From: Wolbachia endosymbiont of Armadillidium arcangelii
Lineage (GTDB): Bacteria > Pseudomonadota > Alphaproteobacteria > Rickettsiales > Anaplasmataceae
Direction of reading: 5' to 3'
Length of the DNA: 64,000 bases
NCBI RefSeq assembly: GCF_040207875.1
Contig: NZ_CP157942.1
Coordinates: 1,550,001 to 1,614,000, forward strand
Under the pieces are notes generated by a model, which was not told the origin of the DNA, ran no database searches, and saw only the letters and a program-made list of their open reading frames with translations. This document shows, in pieces, positions 35,977 to 45,501 of the stretch. A program made the position numbers and the translations under genes. Within the stretch, counting starts at the first letter, position 1. Each line of letters begins with the position of its first letter.

Positions 35977-37776
35977 ATGAATGTTAAAAATTTTTTCACT
36001 AAAGTAACCGTTGTCCTTTTAGCTTGCTTGTTAATCTTCATGGGAGTTAGCAACCTTTTATCAGATGATGATGAAAAAGAAGAGGTAGCTAGAGTTGGAA
36101 AAGAAGTTATAACATCAGATGAGTATAAATCGCTATATCAAAATTATGGAAAGCAAATCTCTGGATCTGATGCAAGTGGAGAACAAGTAAAAAAGCTGAA
36201 ATACGATTTGCTTAATGCACTTATAGAGCAAAAACTATTGTTTAACCTAACTAGTGAACTGGGATTAACAGTTGGAGAAGAGTCTATAAAAAACCATATT
36301 AAAAATACCAAGTACTTTCAAAATGATAAAGGCGAATTTGACAAAAGTAAATTCCATAAAACGCTAAATAGCCTGCATATTACAGAAAAGGAGTATATAG
36401 CAAAGCTAGAGAAAATCCTGCCTGTAATGATGTTCATGACTTCATTATTTAAAGATAATTATCCGATAACTTTTGGCGAGAAAATTGACGAGCAGATATA
36501 CAAAAGTCGCTACCAAACTAGAGTAGTTGATATTGTTAAAATAACTGAAGATGCAGTTACAAACGTTCCTGAGCCAAATGATCAAGTCTTACTTGATTTA
36601 TACGAAAGAAATAAGTCCAATTTTTATTATCCTGAGTATCGAACTGCGCAATATATTTCTCTGGACCAAAAGTATTTTGAAGATCAAATCAAAATCTCAG
36701 ATGAAGAAGTTGATGGTGTAATAGAACAACAGGAACTTAAAGATCAAAGAGATATATTCAATGTAATATTTTCTACCAAAGAGAAAGCTGAGACAGCAAG
36801 AAGGGCATTTGAGGAGGGTAAAACGAGCTTTGAACAGATAGTAGAAAAGTTTGGTAAAGCAAAACTTGAGGAAACTAGAGTAGATAATATAACCAAGGAT
36901 TCTTTACCAGAAGACGTGAGAGAAAAGGTATTTGCTCTCAAAGTAGGTGAAGTAAGTGAAGTTTTAGCAAGCAGTTTTGGTTGGCACATAATAAAAGTGG
37001 AAAGTGCGCATCAAATCTCTGATGAAGACTTAGTTGATTTAAAAAAAGGCATAAAGTCAGTTTTAACTAACCAAAAGTCTTTTGAAAGAGTCAATGACTT
37101 CATAAACCAAGTGAACTATAAGATATACAATGGCACAGCAATTGAAGAAATATTGAGTGAATACAATTTGCCTATACAAACTATTGGTCCAGTAGATGCG
37201 AGTGGAAAAGATCAAAACGGTAATAACGTAGGAGATTCTGGTGATTTGATTTCTTTCATTTTTTCGCGAGAAAAGGATCAGAAAGGTTATTTCAAGGACG
37301 TTGGGGACGCTGTTGTTAGTGTAAAAATCACTGATATCATTCCTCCTAAATTACAAAGTTTTGAAGAAAGTAGGGCATCAGCCGTGAAGCTTTGGCGTAG
37401 TGAGTTTATAAAAGAAAGAATGTTTAAATTAGGACAAGAAGTTGCAGTTCAACTAAAAGAAAAGACAGATTTGGAAGAAATGCAAGGTGTAAAATTGGTT
37501 AAAGATCAGCAAATACAACGCAATGAACAAAGCTACCCTTTTTCTTTTATAGAAGAGATTTTTAATATGAAGACAGCTGGTTTAGTAACAGAGCCTATTC
37601 AATACAACAATGAAATTATAATAGGTGTTTTAAAAGAAATGCACTTATCAAATGGTAAATTAAACATACTTGACACTGGAAAACGTGTGATGATACCGCT
37701 AAAGGAACAGCTAATTCGCTATCTAAAATTAAAGTATATAGTTGAAGTTAACCACGCTATGATTGATGATATATAA
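35977..37776 (+). CDS. PpiD/SurA-like peptidyl-prolyl isomerase, membrane-anchored
   Basis: This 599-residue periplasmic foldase is anchored by one N-terminal helix (about residues 9-27, VTVVLLACLLIFMGV). A SurA_N-type chaperone domain follows at about 37-170 (VARVGKEVITSDEYKSLYQN). A parvulin-like PPIase domain lies at about 255-350 (FNVIFSTKEKAETARRAFEEG, then LPEDVREKVFALKVGEVSEV and SSFGWHIIKVES). The C-terminal half matches the second chaperone part of PpiD. Such proteins help outer-membrane and secreted proteins to fold after Sec export. Confidence 0.88.
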   Translation: MNVKNFFTKVTVVLLACLLIFMGVSNLLSDDDEKEEVARVGKEVITSDEYKSLYQNYGKQISGSDASGEQVKKLKYDLLNALIEQKLLFNLTSELGLTVGEESIKNHIKNTKYFQNDKGEFDKSKFHKTLNSLHITEKEYIAKLEKILPVMMFMTSLFKDNYPITFGEKIDEQIYKSRYQTRVVDIVKITEDAVTNVPEPNDQVLLDLYERNKSNFYYPEYRTAQYISLDQKYFEDQIKISDEEVDGVIEQQELKDQRDIFNVIFSTKEKAETARRAFEEGKTSFEQIVEKFGKAKLEETRVDNITKDSLPEDVREKVFALKVGEVSEVLASSFGWHIIKVESAHQISDEDLVDLKKGIKSVLTNQKSFERVNDFINQVNYKIYNGTAIEEILSEYNLPIQTIGPVDASGKDQNGNNVGDSGDLISFIFSREKDQKGYFKDVGDAVVSVKITDIIPPKLQSFEESRASAVKLWRSEFIKERMFKLGQEVAVQLKEKTDLEEMQGVKLVKDQQIQRNEQSYPFSFIEEIFNMKTAGLVTEPIQYNNEIIIGVLKEMHLSNGKLNILDTGKRVMIPLKEQLIRYLKLKYIVEVNHAMIDDI

Positions 37777-37912
37777 AAAAGTTTTATCTTAGGTCTTCCT
37801 TTTATGAGTGATTAGCGGAAGTTATGTTGTTTTCAGGTAAAAGAGGTACAATTAGTTTGACTTGAACTGTTTATTGTATTAAGTTGTAATTAATATATGA
37901 ATAAAGGTTGAC

Positions 37913-38227
37913 ATGGCAGTTAAAATAAGGTTGGCAAGGTTTGGCGCAAAGAAACGCCCTTTTTATAGGATAGTTGTAGCTGATTCACGAGCACCAAGAG
38001 ATGGGCGTTTTATTGAGAAAATAGGACAATACGATCCAATGTTACCAAAAGACAATAAAAGTCGTATTGTAGTGAAAGCTGATAGATTAAAACATTGGCT
38101 AAGTGTAGGAGCGCAGGCAACTGAAAGGGTACTGTGGTTCATTAAAAAAGGCATAGTAACTTTAGAAACAGAATCAAAAAAAATAGAAAAGAAGAAAGTC
38201 GGGAAAGCACAAGAACAAGAAGCATAA
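37913..38227 (+). CDS. rpsP: 30S ribosomal protein S16
   Basis: The family core MAVKIRLARFGAKKRPFYRI is followed by VADSRAPRDGRFIEKIGQYD and RLKHWLSVGAQATERV. At 104 residues it is slightly longer than the usual 80-90 because of a Lys/Glu-rich tail. The polyprenyl synthase gene follows after 10 bp. The usual rimM-trmD partners of rpsP are not next to it. Confidence 0.96.
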   Translation: MAVKIRLARFGAKKRPFYRIVVADSRAPRDGRFIEKIGQYDPMLPKDNKSRIVVKADRLKHWLSVGAQATERVLWFIKKGIVTLETESKKIEKKKVGKAQEQEA

Positions 38228-38237
38228 GTCTTCTTAA

Positions 38238-39224
38238 ATGCTAAACACTGATTTAACAAACAATAGTAAATTAGATAATATCGTATCTTATGATTTATCA
38301 ACTATGAATGATTTTATCTTCAAAAATGTCAATGATGAAGATGCGAAGCTTGCTACCGATATCATATCTCATCTTGTTAAATCAGGAGGAAAAAAGATAA
38401 GGCCTAAGCTCGTTTTTATTATATGTAAAATGCTGAGCTATTCTGGAGAGAGTAGGATCAACATTGCTGCATCGGTAGAATTTATACACAACGCTACTTT
38501 ACTTCATGACGATGTGCTTGATGAAAGTAAGGCACGCCATGGAGTTGCAACAGCGAATAAAATTTGGGGAAATAAATCAAGCATTTTAGTTGGTGATCTG
38601 TTGTTGACCTTGGCATTTAGATGGCTTATAGAATGTGGAAATTTAAGTGTTCTCTCTATTTTATCTAAGGCATCAAACTTGCTTGTGAAGGGTGAGATAA
38701 AGCAGATGACAACGCGTTTTGACCCTAACACGATTAGGAAAAATTATTTTGATATCATTGGAGAAAAGACAGCATCTTTATTTTCTGCATGCTGTGAAGC
38801 TGCATCTACAGTATCTGGTGCAACAAATGACGAAACAGAGAGGCTAAAGAATTTTGGTTTTAATTTTGGTATGGCATTTCAAATAGTTGATGATATGCTC
38901 GATTATACTGCTAATCAAGGCACTTCTGGAAAACAAGTCGGAAAAGACTTTTTCGAAGGTAAAGTCACCTTACCTGCTATTATAGCATACGAAAAGGGCA
39001 GTCCAGCAGAGCAAAAATTCTGGGAAAAATGCTTTTCTTCAGCTAGACACAATTTTAACCAAGCATTACACTATATTAACCACCATAATGCCATTCAGCT
39101 TTCTATGGAAAAAGCTAGACACTACATTAATATGGCACAAAATGATATTAGTACTTTTTCTGATTCTTTTTATAAAACTACTTTAATTGACTTTTTAAAT
39201 GCGAGCATAGAAAGACGAATGTAG
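38238..39224 (+). CDS. ispB: Polyprenyl (octaprenyl-type) diphosphate synthase
   Basis: This 328-residue trans-prenyltransferase builds the long isoprenoid tail of ubiquinone. The first aspartate-rich motif is HDDVLDES (DDxxD at residues 91-95), preceded by GGKKIRPKLVF and VEFIHNATLLH. The second is QIVDDMLDYTA (about residue 217) with GKQVGKDFFEGKVTLP after it. Small residues before the first motif are consistent with a long-chain product, but the exact chain length is not decidable by eye. It is probably co-transcribed with rpsP. Confidence 0.9.
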   Translation: MLNTDLTNNSKLDNIVSYDLSTMNDFIFKNVNDEDAKLATDIISHLVKSGGKKIRPKLVFIICKMLSYSGESRINIAASVEFIHNATLLHDDVLDESKARHGVATANKIWGNKSSILVGDLLLTLAFRWLIECGNLSVLSILSKASNLLVKGEIKQMTTRFDPNTIRKNYFDIIGEKTASLFSACCEAASTVSGATNDETERLKNFGFNFGMAFQIVDDMLDYTANQGTSGKQVGKDFFEGKVTLPAIIAYEKGSPAEQKFWEKCFSSARHNFNQALHYINHHNAIQLSMEKARHYINMAQNDISTFSDSFYKTTLIDFLNASIERRM

Positions 39225-39285
39225 CTGGCGCTTGATATTTTCGAATTAATTGCTATATATTTATTAGATTCTTAAGGGTAATAAT

Positions 39286-39855
39286 ATGTCAGATAGCAGT
39301 AAAGAGAAAAAGAAGAAGTTTGCTGATATGGTAAGTAGGCAGAAAGGTGACGACCAACAAAGTGATAACCATAAGCAAACTGATGATTTAAATGAAGATC
39401 TCAATACATTAAAAGAGCGTGCAGCTCAGCTTGAAGATCATTTACGCCGTGCTGTTGCAGATAATGAAAACGTCAAACGTATAATGCAAAAGCAAATTAG
39501 CGATGCAAGTGACTATGCAGTCACAAAGTTTGCACGTGATATGATCGACTCGTGCGACAATTTAAAAAAAGTAATGGAAAATTTGAAAGATGGTGATCCT
39601 GTTCATGAGGGGATTAAAGTAGCTTATCAAAAAATTATAAATGATCTAAAAAAACATGGAATAGAGGAAGTAGATCCACTTGGTGAGCTTTTTGACAGTA
39701 ATTTACACCAAGCCGTTGTGGAAAGAGAGGACGATGAAAAAGAGCCTGGTACTATTATAGAAGTACTACAAACTGGTTATACTATCAAAAATAGGTTGCT
39801 CCGTCCTGCAATGGTTATTCTTTCTAAGAAATCTACTGATTGTGGAAGCGATTAG
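39286..39855 (+). CDS. grpE: Hsp70 nucleotide exchange factor GrpE
   Basis: This 189-residue partner of DnaK drives ADP release. The N-terminal third is charged and coiled-coil forming (LKERAAQLEDHLRRAVADNENVKR). The head domain carries the family signature in GIKVAYQKIINDLKKHGIEEVDPLGELFDSNLHQAV and ends in VLQTGYTIKNRLLRPAMVIL. It is followed after 17 bp by trpS. The dnaK gene is not in the window. Confidence 0.95.
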   Translation: MSDSSKEKKKKFADMVSRQKGDDQQSDNHKQTDDLNEDLNTLKERAAQLEDHLRRAVADNENVKRIMQKQISDASDYAVTKFARDMIDSCDNLKKVMENLKDGDPVHEGIKVAYQKIINDLKKHGIEEVDPLGELFDSNLHQAVVEREDDEKEPGTIIEVLQTGYTIKNRLLRPAMVILSKKSTDCGSD

Positions 39856-39872
39856 CATGAGGTAAATGTATA

Positions 39873-40871
39873 ATGACAAGTATTGTCTTTTCAGGTATCC
39901 AGCCAAGTGGCGTACTACATTTAGGTAATTATCTTGGTGCAATCAAACAGTGGATAGGCTTACAGGATAAATATAAATCTCTTTTTTGCATTGTTGATCT
40001 ACATGCAATCACAGCAAATAAGCTTCCTGCAAACGAATTAAAAAGTAATATTTTCAAAACAGCAGCAGCTTATATTGCATGTGGAATAGATCCAGAAAAG
40101 TCCATTATTTTTAATCAGTCTACAGTTAGTGGGCATGCAGAGCTCTGTTGGCTACTTGGGTGCTACACGCCAATTGGTTGGCTCAGTCGTATGACTCAAT
40201 TTAAAGACAAGGCTGGCAATGATAAGCAAAAAGCCTCTCTTGGATTATATAGTTATCCAGTACTTATGGCTGCAGATATATTGTTGTATCAAACTAAATA
40301 CGTTCCTGTTGGTGATGATCAAAAACAGCATTTGGAGCTTGCACGTGATATTGCATCAGCTTTTAACAATCATTATAAACTGGATTATTTCATCGTACCT
40401 GAAATCTTAACTTTGGATTGCACATCAAGAATAATGAGCTTAAGAGATGGTACAAGCAAGATGAGTAAATCTGACCCTTCAGAACATTCGTGCATTAACC
40501 TTGATGATACGGATGACTTAATTGTCAAAAAAATAGAAAAAGCAAAAACAGATTCAATCTCAAGCTTTGATTTTTGTACTTTAAAGTGTCGTCCAGAAAT
40601 AAGCAATTTGGTGAGCATTTATTCAGTGCTTAGTGACACAAGCGTGGATAAAGTGTGCGAAGAAATGAACAAGCATAACATGAAGCACTTCAAAAAAGAG
40701 TTAGCTGACTTAATCATCGGTGTTATATCACCGATACGTGAGAAGATGAACGGTCTTTTAAAAGACCAATTCCATTTACATGAAATATTAAAAAAAGGTA
40801 CAAAGAAAGCAGCAGAAATTGCAAATAACAATATAAGAAAGACCAAGGATATTATAGGGTTTGTTCAATAG
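39873..40871 (+). CDS. trpS: Tryptophanyl-tRNA synthetase
   Basis: This 332-residue class I synthetase charges tRNA-Trp. The HIGH-type motif is in SGIQPSGVLHLGNYLGAIK (about residues 7-25), and the KMSKS loop is SKMSKSDPSEH (about 194-204). The MAADILLYQTKYVPVGDDQKQHLE segment is diagnostic of TrpRS. The gene ends 7 bp from the end of the convergent motif-rich gene, with no visible terminator between. Confidence 0.96.
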   Translation: MTSIVFSGIQPSGVLHLGNYLGAIKQWIGLQDKYKSLFCIVDLHAITANKLPANELKSNIFKTAAAYIACGIDPEKSIIFNQSTVSGHAELCWLLGCYTPIGWLSRMTQFKDKAGNDKQKASLGLYSYPVLMAADILLYQTKYVPVGDDQKQHLELARDIASAFNNHYKLDYFIVPEILTLDCTSRIMSLRDGTSKMSKSDPSEHSCINLDDTDDLIVKKIEKAKTDSISSFDFCTLKCRPEISNLVSIYSVLSDTSVDKVCEEMNKHNMKHFKKELADLIIGVISPIREKMNGLLKDQFHLHEILKKGTKKAAEIANNNIRKTKDIIGFVQ

Positions 40872-40878
40872 GTTATAG

Positions 40879-42258
40879 CTATTTCTTCCCATGGCTTTCA
40901 AATCGTGCAGCTATTTTCTTTACGCTGACATGCGTGAGAAGAGGTTTTTCACTAACTGGAGGCTTGGGATCGGACTTTGCTGTTATGGGGTTCATTTTAG
41001 ATCTTTTATTTCCTGTCGGAAATAAGTGAGATTGAGAGGCAGCTTTTGGCGATGGTTCAGGATTTTTCTTCATACCGATATCTGCTTGTGCAGCAGGAGT
41101 GGCTTTGCTCTCAGCAGCTTGATTTTGCTCAATTTTTTCTACCATTGACTTTACTCTGCCGTCCTTCTTGCTATTTACTTTTTCTTTCATAGTAACCACT
41201 TTTACTTCTGGTGCTGCTTTATCAGCAGCTTTTTTTAGCGGTACTATCGGTTTACTTTTAGCTGATTTTTTTGGAGTCACTCCTACTATCCTTGGTTTCG
41301 TGCTCACTTGTTGGCCTAGGTTTTTAGGCTTTGGTGGTATTTCAGGTTTATCTTTTTTAGGTTTTTGCCTCACTTCTTGACCGATAGCGTTTGGCATTGG
41401 TGGTGCTATTGACGGTTTTGTTGGCTGTTTCTTTCTACTTTCTCTTTTCGCTTCTATATGTTCTTTAGGAACTGTTACGTAAATTGACCCTTTTTCTTGG
41501 TAATTAGATATTTTTTTATCAGACTCTTCATCTGATAAACTTTCATATCCTGAATCATCAAAAGGTATAATCTCTGGTTTCGATTCAAAGCGCACCTTCT
41601 TCTTTTCAGTAGTAGCAACCTTTTTCTGAGGCTCAGGTTTAAGCTCATTTGAAGTAATAGGAGGTGGCGGAGGCGCTGTTGTTGGTCGTTTTATTTGCTT
41701 CATGTGATTACTAGCAGATTCTTTTTTTGGCTGCTTTTCTTTCTTTTGCCTTGGCGTTGTTCTGCTTTCCAAGTTTACTTCATGCGGTTTATGTTCCTCC
41801 TGGCTTTTTTTGTTCTGCTCTGAGTCTAAAAATTTTTTCAAAGCATTAAATTTTTCATAGCCGAATACATTAATTCCTTTCAAAATGATTGTATATTCGG
41901 CTGCTTTTTCTTCTATAGTGAAACTTGATAATTCATCACCAACAAAATCTCTTATGTCATTATCCTTAACTGGAATATCTTTTCCCAAAACTCTATCTAA
42001 TATCCCCTTCAATGTTCCAAAAAAACCGAGTGGCTTTGCATCCACCGGTTCTACATAATTATTCAAGTCACTATATATAACAAACTTGGCTACATCTTCT
42101 GACTTTGCCTTATTTGTAAAACCCTTCAGAGCTTGAGATAAATCCCTCAATGTTTCATCATATTGTTCATTAATTTTTTTTGTATCCTTCAGATTTATGG
42201 CTCTTATCAAAGAATTGAGATTCTTATCATAATTATCACTTTTAAATAGATCACTCAT
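40879..42258 (-). CDS. Uncharacterised low-complexity protein with host-like motifs
   Basis: The 459-residue product has a folded-looking N-terminal domain of about 150 residues (for example FFGTLKGILDRVLGKD and FGYEKFNALKKFLDSE). A long disordered Lys/Pro/Ser-rich region follows. Short motifs there resemble eukaryotic docking sites: a PPPPP run (about residues 193-200), DSGYES with DSG-x-x-S spacing (about 232-237), SIYVTV, which fits the ITIM pattern (about 257-262), and SH3-like PPKPK. There is no signal peptide or membrane segment. I do not recognise the family. Its composition would fit a secreted effector or a scaffold, which is inference; such motifs occur by chance in disordered proteins. 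Confidence 0.8.
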   Translation of the reverse strand: MSDLFKSDNYDKNLNSLIRAINLKDTKKINEQYDETLRDLSQALKGFTNKAKSEDVAKFVIYSDLNNYVEPVDAKPLGFFGTLKGILDRVLGKDIPVKDNDIRDFVGDELSSFTIEEKAAEYTIILKGINVFGYEKFNALKKFLDSEQNKKSQEEHKPHEVNLESRTTPRQKKEKQPKKESASNHMKQIKRPTTAPPPPPITSNELKPEPQKKVATTEKKKVRFESKPEIIPFDDSGYESLSDEESDKKISNYQEKGSIYVTVPKEHIEAKRESRKKQPTKPSIAPPMPNAIGQEVRQKPKKDKPEIPPKPKNLGQQVSTKPRIVGVTPKKSAKSKPIVPLKKAADKAAPEVKVVTMKEKVNSKKDGRVKSMVEKIEQNQAAESKATPAAQADIGMKKNPEPSPKAASQSHLFPTGNKRSKMNPITAKSDPKPPVSEKPLLTHVSVKKIAARFESHGKK

Positions 42259-42634
42259 ACCAATTACCGTTTACTAAAATATAAATTCAAAGTATTAAGA
42301 TCCAGTAAATCTTATATGACTTATCCTCTGACTCATAAACGCTTGCGCTCTTAAATGTGCAAAAAAAATTTCAATAATCTTCAATCAGCAATAGTATAGG
42401 AGTCCAAAAAAGATGTCATCCCAGCGCTTGACACTGGGATCTAGGAATTCTGATTGGGCATAAGTTGGTGAGTATAGCTGTTTTATGTTAAAATACAATG
42501 TTTTATGGAAAGATTAGACGCCAGTCTAGAATGACACCCTTCCTGGAGAACTCAGATTGCAGTGTTTGTATAACTTAATAATTGGAAACTAAAGGAGTTC
42601 TTTTTTAAAAAACTTAAGGTATACTTATAAGTAT
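42259..42634. other. 376-bp intergenic region with a palindromic repeat
   Basis: No gene is seen. 42418-42440 is a palindrome (ATCCCAG/CTGGGAT) of the dispersed repeat family. The part from about 42580 to 42634 should carry the sucA promoter. Confidence 0.6.
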
Positions 42635-42655
42635 TTGATATCTTTTATAGTGATT

Positions 42656-45301
42656 ATGCTAAGTTTAAGCTGCCTTTATAGTGATAATGCAGAATTTGTA
42701 GAGGAAATGTATAGCCGTTATCTGCAGGGCGATAGATCAATCGGGGAGGATTGGTACAGAATTTTTTCGAGCAATTTAGGGGTTAATAAAACGGAATTTT
42801 GTGACACGCAACATGTAACTAAGGTAGAGTCTAGTGTAGCAAATTTTTTCAGATCTTACGGTCATTTTTTTGCAGACTTAAATCCATTATCACCAAATGT
42901 AAATAAAGAAATAAATTATCAAAAATACTCGAACCTATCTCCAATGCGTGATGCTGAAATCTATAGAGATATTTACTGCAAGAATATCGGCTTTGAATTT
43001 ATGCATATTTCCTCTTACGAGGAGAGGATGTGGCTGCAGGAGAAAATTGAAAACCAGACCTATACGCTGAGTCCTCAGGATAAAAAAGAAATACTGAGGT
43101 ACTTAATCGAATCTGAGATGTTCGAGCAATTTCTCCATATGAAATTTCCTGGATACAAGCGTTTTTCTATTGAAGGCGGAGAGTCAACTATTGTTGCAAT
43201 TGAAAGAGTCATTAGTGATTCCGCAGCTTTTGGTATTGAAGAAATAGTCCTTGGTATGGCTCACCGAGGAAGGCTTAATGTTCTAACCAAAGTTATGGGA
43301 AAAGAGTATGCGGCAATGCTATCTGAATTTCAAGGTAACCTTGCATACCTAAGTGGTCTTGAGGTGTCTGGTGATGTCAAATATCACCTTGGTTACTCTT
43401 CTGATCGAGCACTTGCTGGTGGTAAAAAAATACACTTAAGTTTATGTCCTAACCCATCTCACCTTGAGGCGGTAAATCCAGTTCTAGCTGGAAGAGTAAG
43501 AGCAAAGCAAAATATGAGATCTGTGCTTGGAATATCAATTCATGGTGATGCAGCTTTTATCGGGCAAGGAGTGGTTGCTGAAACCCTGACTTTGAGCAAC
43601 ATTAAAGGTTATACAGTAGGTGGTATCGTCCATATTGTCATTAATAACCAAGTTGGGTTTACCGCTAATCCTCGTTGTGCGCGATCTTCTTTTTATTGCA
43701 CTGATGTAGCAAAGTCAATAGAAGCTCCAGTATTTCACGTCAGTGGAGACAATCCAGAAGCTGTGAGTTTTGCTGCAAGTTTGGCAATGGAATATAGGCA
43801 GAAATTTAAAAAGGACATAGTGATTGACATAATATGTTACCGCAAATATGGCCATAATGAAGGCGATGAACCAAATTTCACTCAGCCACTTATGTATCAA
43901 GCAATATCAAAGCATAAAACTCCAGGAACACTGTATGAAGAGAAGCTGACTGCAGAGAAAGTATTAAGTGACAATGAAGTAAATAAATTACGCAGCGAAT
44001 TTAGGGCAAGATTGGATAAAAGCCTTGCTGAGTCAGCGACTTACACTTCCAAAAAAGCCGACTGGTTTGGTGGAGTGTGGTCAAAATTAAGAAGAGCAAA
44101 GTTGAACGATTTGAATGAATACTATACAGACTCTGGTGTCTCACCAGATGAGCTAAAAAAGTTAGGTGTACACATAAATGGCAATATTCCAAGCAGTTTT
44201 AATATCCACAATAAGGTTAGAGAAATACTCGATGGAAGAATAGACAATATAAATTCCGGTAGGAATATAGACTGGGCAACTGCTGAAAGTCTTGCATTCG
44301 CGTCATTGCTCACAGAAGGAATAGGAGTGCGCTTGTCAGGACAAGATTCTGGTCGCGGTACTTTTTCGCACCGTCATTCAAGACTTGTTAATCAGGTAAC
44401 AGAAGAAACGTTTATTCCACTGAACAATATAAACAAAGAACAAGCTCGCTTTGAAGTTATAGATAGTGCACTATCTGAGTATGCTGTGATGGGCTTTGAA
44501 TATGGCTATAGCCTTGATTCTCCATATTCACTGGTGCTCTGGGAAGGACAGTTTGGTGATTTTGCAAATGGCGCGCAAATTATGATCGACCAGTTTGTTG
44601 CATCTGCAGAAACAAAGTGGTTGCGATCAAGTGGTCTAGTTTTACTTTTGCCTCATGGTTATGAAGGGCAAGGACCTGAGCATAGTTCTGCTCGTATAGA
44701 AAGATTTTTGCAACTTTGTGCAGAAGATAATATGCAGATAGTGAATTGCTCCACTCCCGCAAATTATTTTCATGCCTTGCGCCGGCAAATCCACAGAGAC
44801 TTCCGTAAGCCTTTGGTAGCATTTACACCTAAATCGCTATTGCGCCACAAAAAGGCAGTTTCTAATCTGTCTGACTTTGAAGAAAAATTTCTCACGATAA
44901 TTCCAGAGTGTAGAAAAAGTTTAGCTTCAAATGATAAAATACGTAAAGTCGTAATATGCAGTGGTAAAGTTTATTACGACATAATTGAAATGCTTGAAGC
45001 ACAAAAAATAAACGATATAGCAGTAGTCCGTTTAGAACAATTCTATCCATTCCCTGCTGATAAACTAGGCAGTGAACTTGAGAAGTACAAAAACGCTGAA
45101 ATTATATGGTGTCAAGAGGAACCAAAAAATATGGGAGGATGGTTCTTTGTCAACCCATTGATGGAAGAGGTATTGTCTGGCCTCAATGCTCAAGCAAAAA
45201 GACCTAAGTGTGTTGCAAGACCTGCTGCTGCATCTCCTGCATGCGGTTGTTCTAAAGTTCATGAGCAGCAAAAAGAGGAGATTCTAAGACAGATCGCTTA
45301 G
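42656..45301 (+). CDS. sucA: 2-oxoglutarate dehydrogenase E1 component
   Basis: SucA is the thiamine-diphosphate decarboxylase of the TCA-cycle 2-oxoglutarate dehydrogenase complex. I choose ATG 42656 (MLSLSCLYSDNAEFVEEMY), since family members begin close to this DNAEFVEE-type helix; an in-frame TTG exists at 42635. Visible blocks are SIEGGESTIVAIERVI, GMAHRGRLNVLTKVMGK, GDAAFIGQGVVAETLTLSNI and VINNQVGFTANP. RKYGHNEGDEPNFTQPLMY, SGQDSGRGTFSHRHS and LLPHGYEGQGPEHSSAR follow. The length of about 880 is slightly below the usual 930. sucB is not adjacent. Confidence 0.96.
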   Translation: MLSLSCLYSDNAEFVEEMYSRYLQGDRSIGEDWYRIFSSNLGVNKTEFCDTQHVTKVESSVANFFRSYGHFFADLNPLSPNVNKEINYQKYSNLSPMRDAEIYRDIYCKNIGFEFMHISSYEERMWLQEKIENQTYTLSPQDKKEILRYLIESEMFEQFLHMKFPGYKRFSIEGGESTIVAIERVISDSAAFGIEEIVLGMAHRGRLNVLTKVMGKEYAAMLSEFQGNLAYLSGLEVSGDVKYHLGYSSDRALAGGKKIHLSLCPNPSHLEAVNPVLAGRVRAKQNMRSVLGISIHGDAAFIGQGVVAETLTLSNIKGYTVGGIVHIVINNQVGFTANPRCARSSFYCTDVAKSIEAPVFHVSGDNPEAVSFAASLAMEYRQKFKKDIVIDIICYRKYGHNEGDEPNFTQPLMYQAISKHKTPGTLYEEKLTAEKVLSDNEVNKLRSEFRARLDKSLAESATYTSKKADWFGGVWSKLRRAKLNDLNEYYTDSGVSPDELKKLGVHINGNIPSSFNIHNKVREILDGRIDNINSGRNIDWATAESLAFASLLTEGIGVRLSGQDSGRGTFSHRHSRLVNQVTEETFIPLNNINKEQARFEVIDSALSEYAVMGFEYGYSLDSPYSLVLWEGQFGDFANGAQIMIDQFVASAETKWLRSSGLVLLLPHGYEGQGPEHSSARIERFLQLCAEDNMQIVNCSTPANYFHALRRQIHRDFRKPLVAFTPKSLLRHKKAVSNLSDFEEKFLTIIPECRKSLASNDKIRKVVICSGKVYYDIIEMLEAQKINDIAVVRLEQFYPFPADKLGSELEKYKNAEIIWCQEEPKNMGGWFFVNPLMEEVLSGLNAQAKRPKCVARPAAASPACGCSKVHEQQKEEILRQIA

Positions 45302-45463
45302 TATTCACAGTAGAAGTGGTGCTATAAAAGTATTGGCACTACGTGCTCCAGCCAGGTGCAATAGAGAACGGATCACACTAATAAAACCTCTTTGATGCTC
45401 AGACAAATATAAAAGGACTTTCATTTTGTTTAAAAAATTAAGATTTCTATTTATTTTTATTAA

Positions 45464-45490
45464 AAAGTAAATATTATTAATATTTACTTT
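45464..45490. promoter_or_regulatory. 27-bp perfect AT-rich palindrome upstream of an orphan gene
   Basis: Arms AAAGTAAATATTA (45464-45476) and TAATATTTACTTT (45478-45490) surround a single T. It ends 11 bp before the start of the 257-residue orphan gene, so it could be an operator for a dimeric regulator or a transcript hairpin. It has no adjacent T-tract that would make a convincing terminator. Confidence 0.6.
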
Positions 45491-45501
45491 AATTAATATA
45501 T

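Noticed and set aside
41168..41380. Plus-strand hydrophobic frame opposite the motif-rich protein
   Set aside because: Produced by the antisense of Lys/Pro-rich codons; no start context.
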